NCBI RefSeq assembly: GCF_002259405.1
Contig: NZ_NPFW01000007.1
Span: 62,001 to 126,000, forward strand
Source of the DNA: Rhodococcus sp. 14-2483-1-2
Lineage (GTDB): Bacteria > Actinomycetota > Actinomycetes > Mycobacteriales > Mycobacteriaceae
Length of the DNA stretch: 64,000 nt
Direction: 5' to 3'
How positions within the stretch are numbered: the stretch's first letter is position 1; every line of letters starts with the position of its first letter. Below are positions 58,815-64,000 of the stretch, in pieces. The notes under the pieces were generated by a model. That model had not been told where the DNA came from and made no database searches. It saw nothing but the letters and a program-made list of their open reading frames with translations. The position numbers and the translations under genes were made by a program.

Positions 58815-60380
58815 ATGACGAATGACGAGCCGGTGGAGAGCTGGAAGCGGATTCCTCGGGTGGCGGTCGGCATGCCGGGCAACCCGGACGACATCGGTTC
58901 CCAGAGCCCGACGCTGTACGTGCGCGACACCGTTCTGGTGTCGTACAGTTCCACCGAAAACCGCGATTCCACAGACGTTCTCGCCGAGGTGGCCGGACAT
59001 TTCGGCTGGCTGCTCGACAGAGGCTCGCGTGACGATCGGCTGCCGATCTCGGTTCGCTACCCGGATGTCAACGACGAGGACGCCGAGTCCGAGCGGATCG
59101 TCGAACGCGTCTTTCTCGTGGCCACCGGGGATTCGGTGGCACCGACCGTCGACGCTGCGGCATTCGTCCGCACGTTCCGAGCCACCCGATCCGACGACGC
59201 CCCGGTCGACGTGCAGCTCGAACATGTTCTCGCGATCGGAACTTCGCTGGCCCCGTTCATGTCTCCGTTCATGAGCCCGTTCATGAGCCCCTTCATGTCA
59301 CCGTTCATGTCTCCCTTCATGTCCGGCGGCTCCCCCGCCGGAATCTATGCGGTCCCCGGAGCCGGCGGCCGGATGCCCGTCGCCTACGTCGGCCCGGCAC
59401 CGGTGCGACATCCGGATGATCGAATCGACGGTCGACGAGTCCGCGTCGCGATACTCGACACCGGCTGCGGTGCCCACGATTGGCTCGGTTTCGTCGCCAA
59501 GGGTGTCGATCAGAACCCCACCATCGGAATCGACGATCCCGCCACCGACCCGGAGGTCCACCCGGATCTGTTGGGTCCGCTGGACGGGCAGATGGATCCG
59601 GTCGTCGGTCACGGCACGTTCATCACCGGACTCGTCCATCAGGAGGCACCGGACGCGGACATCCTCACCGCCAGGGTGCTCCACGCGGACGGAATCGTCT
59701 ACGAGGCAGATGTTCTCGCTGCTCTGAGCGCATTGCTCGAGTACGTTCGAGCAGACGAGGCGAACCACGTCGACGTGCTCAATCTGTCGCTCGGCTTCTA
59801 TCACGAGGAGGAGCCCGGCTTCACGTCCTCGATCCGCGACGTCCTTGCCGCGCTTCGTCGAACAGGTGTCGTCGTGGTGGCCTCGGCCGGAAACGACGCA
59901 ACGAACAGGCCCTGCTACCCCGCGGCGTTCTCCCTCGATCCGGACGAACGATCGTGGGCCCCGGTGATCTCGGTGGGCGCGCAGAACCCCAACGGCACCC
60001 AGGCGCTGTTCAGCAACACCGGTCGGTGGGTCGACACGTGGGTCTGCGGTGCCGCAGTGGTCAGCACGATGCCGGAGTTCGACGCCGGAGCAACACCGTT
60101 GGCGCGACGGCAGGCAGCCGGATCCACGCAGGCACGCGAAACGTTGGACCCCGACGACTTCCTCGGCGGATTCGGCGTGTGGAGTGGCACGTCGTTCGCG
60201 GCCCCGATCGTCGCCGGTCGAATCGCTGCGGCGCTCATCGAATCCGTCTCCCTTCGCACCGGCGACGACCGCATCGCCGCCGCCCGCGACGCGGTCGACC
60301 GCGTCCGAGCAGCGATCACCGCCGAGAACGATGCGCTCCACTCCAAATCGATCCGATCGAGACGAAACACCCCACGGTGA
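58815..60380 (+). CDS. Subtilisin-like (S8) serine protease with PFMS repeats, cytoplasmic
   Basis: The 521-residue protein has an N-terminal domain of about 145 residues of unknown fold, six tandem PFMS tetrapeptides (residues 147-170), then a complete S8 catalytic domain. Asp215 is in VAILDTGCGAHDW, His266 in VVGHGTFITGLVHQ, the oxyanion Asn360 in VVASAGNDATNRPC, and Ser460 in WSGTSFAAPIVAGRIAA. There is no signal peptide or membrane span, so it works inside the cell. ATG 58815 has AGGAAGG upstream. Its stop overlaps the start of the CHAT gene, which ties the two proteases together. Confidence 0.87.
   Translation: MTNDEPVESWKRIPRVAVGMPGNPDDIGSQSPTLYVRDTVLVSYSSTENRDSTDVLAEVAGHFGWLLDRGSRDDRLPISVRYPDVNDEDAESERIVERVFLVATGDSVAPTVDAAAFVRTFRATRSDDAPVDVQLEHVLAIGTSLAPFMSPFMSPFMSPFMSPFMSPFMSGGSPAGIYAVPGAGGRMPVAYVGPAPVRHPDDRIDGRRVRVAILDTGCGAHDWLGFVAKGVDQNPTIGIDDPATDPEVHPDLLGPLDGQMDPVVGHGTFITGLVHQEAPDADILTARVLHADGIVYEADVLAALSALLEYVRADEANHVDVLNLSLGFYHEEEPGFTSSIRDVLAALRRTGVVVVASAGNDATNRPCYPAAFSLDPDERSWAPVISVGAQNPNGTQALFSNTGRWVDTWVCGAAVVSTMPEFDAGATPLARRQAAGSTQARETLDPDDFLGGFGVWSGTSFAAPIVAGRIAAALIESVSLRTGDDRIAAARDAVDRVRAAITAENDALHSKSIRSRRNTPR
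59253..59324 (+). repeat. Six 12-bp tandem repeats encoding PFMS x6
   Basis: Six in-frame units of CCGTTCATGTCT type follow each other without gaps and encode PFMSPFMSPFMS twice over. Third positions differ between units, so the peptide repeat is conserved rather than a recent slippage product. Confidence 0.9.
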
Positions 60381-62848
60381 ACTCTCCACGAGAGTTGGTG
60401 GAGCGAGCCCAGTCGCTCATCAGCGCCGGACGCCACGACGAGGCCCGGCAGCTACTGGCGCGGGCTCGCGAGCACCTGCCCGACGGTCGCATGCGAGCCG
60501 AGGTCGTGTCGGCCACCGCGTGGGTGATGAGCGAAACGGGTGATCTGACAGGCGGGTTCGACATCTGCCGATCCGCACTGCGCGACGACGAATCTGGCGT
60601 CGTCCGACTCGGCCCGATCGGCAGGGCGATCCTGCTCGGTCGCCTCGGGGCACTCGAGGTTCGGGCAGGCAACGACGACGCAGCCCTGCCGCTCTTCGGT
60701 ACTGCCGCCGAAGCATTGGTCGATCACCCCGCAGCCTGCGGCCGAGTGCTGATCAACCGCGGCTACCTGCACCTTCGACGGCGGCAGTTGCCCGAAGCTG
60801 CCGTCGACCTCGATGCAGCGATGGAGTTGTTCGCTCGTGTCGGAGATGTCGTCGAGCAAGCGAAGGTGGCACACAATCGCGGCTACGTCGATCTATTGGC
60901 CGGTGACCTCGCGGGCGCGCTCGATCGAATGAACACGGCCCGAGAGACGTTGCGCCATCTCTCGTCCGCACACAGGGCAATCTGCGACCTGGACCGCGCC
61001 GAGGTTCTCGAGGCCGCAGGAATGATCGGCGACGCGGTCGACACTCTGGAACAAGTACTGAAACTGGTCGAGGATTCCACACAGTGGCACACCCGCGCCG
61101 AGGCGGAACTGCTGCTCGCTCGCATTCTCGCCGACGAGGACTTCGACCGCGCCGCGTCTCTCGCAGCCGCAGCAGCACAGCACTTTCGCGAACACGGAAG
61201 TGACGGCTCGGCCGTACGAGCAGATGCCGTTGCCGCTCGAATTCGGCTGCACGGTGATCTCCCGAACGGTGTTCCCGCCAGTACCCTCGAGCTGCTGGAT
61301 CGCCTCGACGAGCGCCACTTGACAGCGCACTCGACCGAGCTGAAACTGCATGTAGCACTGAGCTTTCTGGACTCCGACATCGACCGGGCCGAACGGTACA
61401 CCGCAGACATCGAAGTTCGCACCGATGCGCCGGTGTCGACCCGCCTACTCGCTGCCCGTGTTCGGTCGGCACTCGAACGCACCCGCGGACGACCCTCCGA
61501 CGCCCTGACCCATGCGGCACAGGCGATGGACGAATTCGTCGAATGGCAAACGCACTTCGGCAATCTCGGAATGCAGGTGGCAACCCAGCGTGTGGCCACC
61601 GATGTGGTCCTTCAGGGGCTCAACGCGGCGTGGGAGACGCAGGATCCGGAGCGAATATTCGACTGGTCCGAACGAGCTCGCGGTGCAGCAGCCGCCTGGA
61701 ATCCTGTGCGCGCGCCCCGCGACGACGAGATGGTCGGCGCACTTGCCGAAATCCGTTCGCTCCGTGACTCCGACGACGCCGAGGCCCACCGGCGTCGCGT
61801 CGAACTCCGCGAACAGGTGCGAGATCTCGGCTGGCGTGGATCGTCGTCCTCGGCGACCTCCCTGTCGCGGCCCGGTGTCGTCGATGCCCAGCGGGCACTG
61901 ACGGAATCGGACGCGGCGCTGATCACGTATTCGTGGCTCGGCGACAGGGTGGTCGCCATGGTGGTGTCCGCGGGCACCCCGGCCACGTTCGACCTCGGAC
62001 CGTGGACCGACATCGCCCGGGAACTGTCCGGTCTCCCAGCAGATCTCGACGTGGCCGCCGCGCGTCGGGGCTCTCGCCTGCGCACGTCCGTCGAGAGGTC
62101 ACTGACCAGGCGGCTGGCTGCTCTCGATCGACTGTTGGTCGTGCCGGTCCTGGCCGATTCGATGCCTCGCCGAATCCTGTTGACGGTGCCCGGTGTGCTC
62201 GGCGGTATTCCGTGGGGCCTACTCCCCGGCCTCGCGGCTCGTTCTCTGTCGGTTGCGGTGTCGGTGCAATGGTGGATCGGTAGTTCGTCCGAGGCCGGCA
62301 CTCGGGCACCGGTAGGCGTGGTGTGCGGGCCGGGCACAGAACACGGCGAACGGGAGGCCAGAGACGTTGCGCAGGCCTGGGAGGGTCGGTCACGGATCGT
62401 CACCGGTGCCGATGCCACCACCGTTGCTGCGTCCGATCTCGCCGAAGGGTCGAACATCCTCCACGTCAGCGCACACGGGGGCTATTCGCGCGAACATCCA
62501 CTGTTCTCGTCGATCGCCCTGACCGACGGCCCGTGGTTCGGCCACGACGTCACCCAGCTCGCGTCGGTGCCGTCGCTCGTGGTCGTGTCCGCCTGCGAAA
62601 TGGGTCGTGCGGCCGGTGAATTCGATGCGCTCGGCATGGCGCGTGCCTGGCTGCACGCCGGTGCACGATGCGTTATCGCTGCTCCCGCGAACATCGACGA
62701 CGAACGTGCCGCTGAATTCTTCCCATCCCTGCACCGAAGAATAGCGGGCGGCGAGACCCCAGGCGATGCGCTGGCCACGCTGCGCGGTTGTGCTCCGGAA
62801 TCGCCAGACCTGGGTGTCGCCGCACTGTGTTACGGAAATGCCTGGTGA
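60377..62848 (+). CDS. TPR-CHAT domain protease (caspase-like)
   Basis: The 823-residue protein has about 450 N-terminal residues of TPR-like helical hairpins (for example RVLINRGYLHLRRRQLPEAA, AKVAHNRGYVDLLAGDLAGA) and a C-terminal CHAT domain. The CHAT catalytic dyad is His700 in ILHVSAHGGYSREHPL and Cys740 in LVVVSACEMGRAAGEFD. CHAT proteases are caspase relatives that cleave specific proteins when the TPR sensor is triggered. The start is GTG 60377 (GTGA overlap with the S8 stop). It presumably acts in a cascade with the two flanking subtilisin-like proteases. Confidence 0.9.
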   Translation: MNSPRELVERAQSLISAGRHDEARQLLARAREHLPDGRMRAEVVSATAWVMSETGDLTGGFDICRSALRDDESGVVRLGPIGRAILLGRLGALEVRAGNDDAALPLFGTAAEALVDHPAACGRVLINRGYLHLRRRQLPEAAVDLDAAMELFARVGDVVEQAKVAHNRGYVDLLAGDLAGALDRMNTARETLRHLSSAHRAICDLDRAEVLEAAGMIGDAVDTLEQVLKLVEDSTQWHTRAEAELLLARILADEDFDRAASLAAAAAQHFREHGSDGSAVRADAVAARIRLHGDLPNGVPASTLELLDRLDERHLTAHSTELKLHVALSFLDSDIDRAERYTADIEVRTDAPVSTRLLAARVRSALERTRGRPSDALTHAAQAMDEFVEWQTHFGNLGMQVATQRVATDVVLQGLNAAWETQDPERIFDWSERARGAAAAWNPVRAPRDDEMVGALAEIRSLRDSDDAEAHRRRVELREQVRDLGWRGSSSSATSLSRPGVVDAQRALTESDAALITYSWLGDRVVAMVVSAGTPATFDLGPWTDIARELSGLPADLDVAAARRGSRLRTSVERSLTRRLAALDRLLVVPVLADSMPRRILLTVPGVLGGIPWGLLPGLAARSLSVAVSVQWWIGSSSEAGTRAPVGVVCGPGTEHGEREARDVAQAWEGRSRIVTGADATTVAASDLAEGSNILHVSAHGGYSREHPLFSSIALTDGPWFGHDVTQLASVPSLVVVSACEMGRAAGEFDALGMARAWLHAGARCVIAAPANIDDERAAEFFPSLHRRIAGGETPGDALATLRGCAPESPDLGVAALCYGNAW

Positions 62849-62935
62849 ACAACATCATCGAGTGATGTATCAGCGACGTGGTCCGGCGCTCCTGATGGTC
62901 GTACACACCCGAACGCCCATCACCGAGGAGTGGAT

Positions 62936-64000
62936 ATGTCCACCAGACTGACAGACCCGTTCACGGAGGAGCGGCTGATAATCCTCCGCGCTCCAGCGCG
63001 ACCGGCCATGCGAGATCTCGACGCCGGTCCGGTTGCGATGTCGGCAGAAGCAACCGCGGGCATCACGATCGACATCGACAGCAAGGTCAGCAAGTCGACG
63101 ATGCGCACGATCGCGAACGACCCCACCGTCGTCGGCTTCTGCCCGTCGTTGCCGATGACACTGATAGAGCCCGTGCCGACGCCACGACTCCACCGATCAG
63201 GTGTCGCCGCCACGACGTGGGGTGTCGACGCGGTCGGAGCAACGACCTCGCCGTACACAGGGTCCGGGATCACCGTCGCCGTACTCGACACCGGCATCGA
63301 CTCGACTCATGCGGCCTTCTCCGGCGTAGAGCTGATCACCCGGGACTTCACCGGGGACGGCAGCGTCATCGACAAGCATGGACACGGAACACACTGCGCT
63401 GGAACGATCTTCGGACGCGATCTGAACTCGAAGCGAATCGGTGTTGCCAGCGGTGTGAACCGCGCTCTGATCGGCAAAGTACTCGGGGCCGACGGCGGTG
63501 GCACCGACATCCTCACCCAAGCCATGATCTGGGCCCGCGACAACGGAGCACACGTCATCTCCATGTCCCTCGGCATCGACTTCCCCGGCTACGTGAACTA
63601 CCTGATTCACCAGCGCGGCTACCGCACCGACGTCGCCACATCGGTAGGCCTGCAGGCCTATACCGCCAACGTCAGACTCTTCGAGAAGCTCTCCGAGTTC
63701 CTCAACGCCGGTCTCGGACAACCACTCGTCGTTGCCGCCACCGGAAACGAAAGCGGTCGGCATGCCAACCCGCCGTACGAAATCAACGTCTCACCACCGG
63801 CCGCCGCGGCCGGCATCATCGCCGTCGGCGCACTCGACAGCAGCGCGGACGGATTCGTCGTCGCACCGTTCTCGAACACTCGGGCAACGGTTTCCGCTCC
63901 GGGCGTCGGAATCGAGAGTGCTGGGCTCGGCGGCGGTACCACCACCATGAGCGGAACCAGTATGGCCACACCGCACGTCGCGGGCGTGGCGGCTCTCTGG
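62936..64000 (+). CDS. Subtilisin-like (S8) serine protease, second copy (3-prime end cut by window)
   Basis: The 355 visible residues contain an N-terminal part of about 95 residues resembling a propeptide (ATAGITIDIDSKVSKSTMRT) and a catalytic domain: Asp118 in VAVLDTGIDSTHAAF, His150 in DKHGHGTHCAGTIFG, the Asn in VAATGNESGRHANP, and Ser342 in MSGTSMATPHVAGVAALW. There is no signal peptide. ATG 62936 has GAGGAG 6 bp upstream. It is 87 bp after the CHAT gene, in the same direction, and differs strongly from the first S8 protease (no PFMS repeats). Confidence 0.88.
   Translation, partial: MSTRLTDPFTEERLIILRAPARPAMRDLDAGPVAMSAEATAGITIDIDSKVSKSTMRTIANDPTVVGFCPSLPMTLIEPVPTPRLHRSGVAATTWGVDAVGATTSPYTGSGITVAVLDTGIDSTHAAFSGVELITRDFTGDGSVIDKHGHGTHCAGTIFGRDLNSKRIGVASGVNRALIGKVLGADGGGTDILTQAMIWARDNGAHVISMSLGIDFPGYVNYLIHQRGYRTDVATSVGLQAYTANVRLFEKLSEFLNAGLGQPLVVAATGNESGRHANPPYEINVSPPAAAAGIIAVGALDSSADGFVVAPFSNTRATVSAPGVGIESAGLGGGTTTMSGTSMATPHVAGVAALW

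Noticed and set aside
59480-62848. 1122-codon reading joining the S8 protease region to the CHAT protein
   Set aside because: The N-terminal part is out of frame with the protease, which has an intact triad; the CHAT protein starts at GTG 60377.

Overview
The window is GC-rich actinobacterial DNA, best matched to Rhodococcus or a close relative in the Nocardiaceae. The reasons are a dense set of acyl-CoA and beta-oxidation genes, an F420-type luciferase-like oxidoreductase, FadD, TetR and SDR paralogues, a ThrE exporter, an MbtH-like protein, frequent GTG starts and many ATGA/GTGA overlaps between neighbouring genes. The genus is inferred from gene content only.

Region 1 (1-27460) is a large catabolic locus for a carboxylic acid handled as its CoA ester, probably branched or alicyclic. 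It holds a partial enoyl-CoA hydratase, SDRs, MaoC hydratases, a TetR regulator, a thiolase, three acyl-CoA dehydrogenases, a CitE-like lyase, an acyl-CoA carboxylase beta subunit, two acyl-CoA synthetases, a flavin amine-oxidase/desaturase-like protein, an LLM oxidoreductase, a quinone reductase, a nitroreductase, a thioesterase, an MpaB/DUF2236 protein and a second TetR. Embedded in it are two paralogous triplets, each of a multi-spanning membrane protein, a CoxIII-like protein and a CoxIV-like protein, with no CoxI or CoxII. AT-rich palindromes of the form AATCTA-N3-TAGATT recur at the operon heads, so a single local regulator may control the locus.

Region 2 (27461-39400) is a mixed stretch. 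It has an SGNH hydrolase, cyanase, an aldo/keto reductase, two methyltransferases with a PhyH-type 2-oxoglutarate dioxygenase, a small secreted EF-hand protein, a lipase-like alpha/beta hydrolase, a TetR-P450-membrane protein-FAH hydrolase-SnoaL operon and a further NTF2-like gene.

Region 3 (39600-50230) has a LysR regulator divergent from an SDR. Downstream of LysR is a seven-gene operon: MHS transporter, shikimate dehydrogenase homologue, 2,4-dienoyl-CoA-reductase-like flavoenzyme, aldo/keto reductase, Gfo/Idh/MocA oxidoreductase, KstD-like flavoprotein and TIM-barrel isomerase/dehydratase. It looks like catabolism of a shikimate- or quinate-like alicyclic acid.

Region 4 (50400-53450) holds an unrecognised gene pair, a REP-like palindrome, a truncated tRNA copy, a DUF368 polyprenyl-phosphate translocase and an intact tRNA-Thr(UGU). 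Region 5 (53500-57480) has ThrE, an MbtH-like protein, an alpha/beta hydrolase, a CsbD-like protein and a coiled-coil protein.

Region 6 (57660-64000, cut by the window end) is the most striking. It contains an ECF-like sigma factor, a small beta-sandwich protein, a cytoplasmic subtilisin-like protease with six PFMS tetrapeptide repeats, a TPR-CHAT caspase-like protease and a second subtilisin-like protease. The first four genes overlap or nearly abut. This looks like a multi-protease signalling or conflict module. Three copies of a roughly 68-bp palindromic repeat are scattered through the right half of the window.
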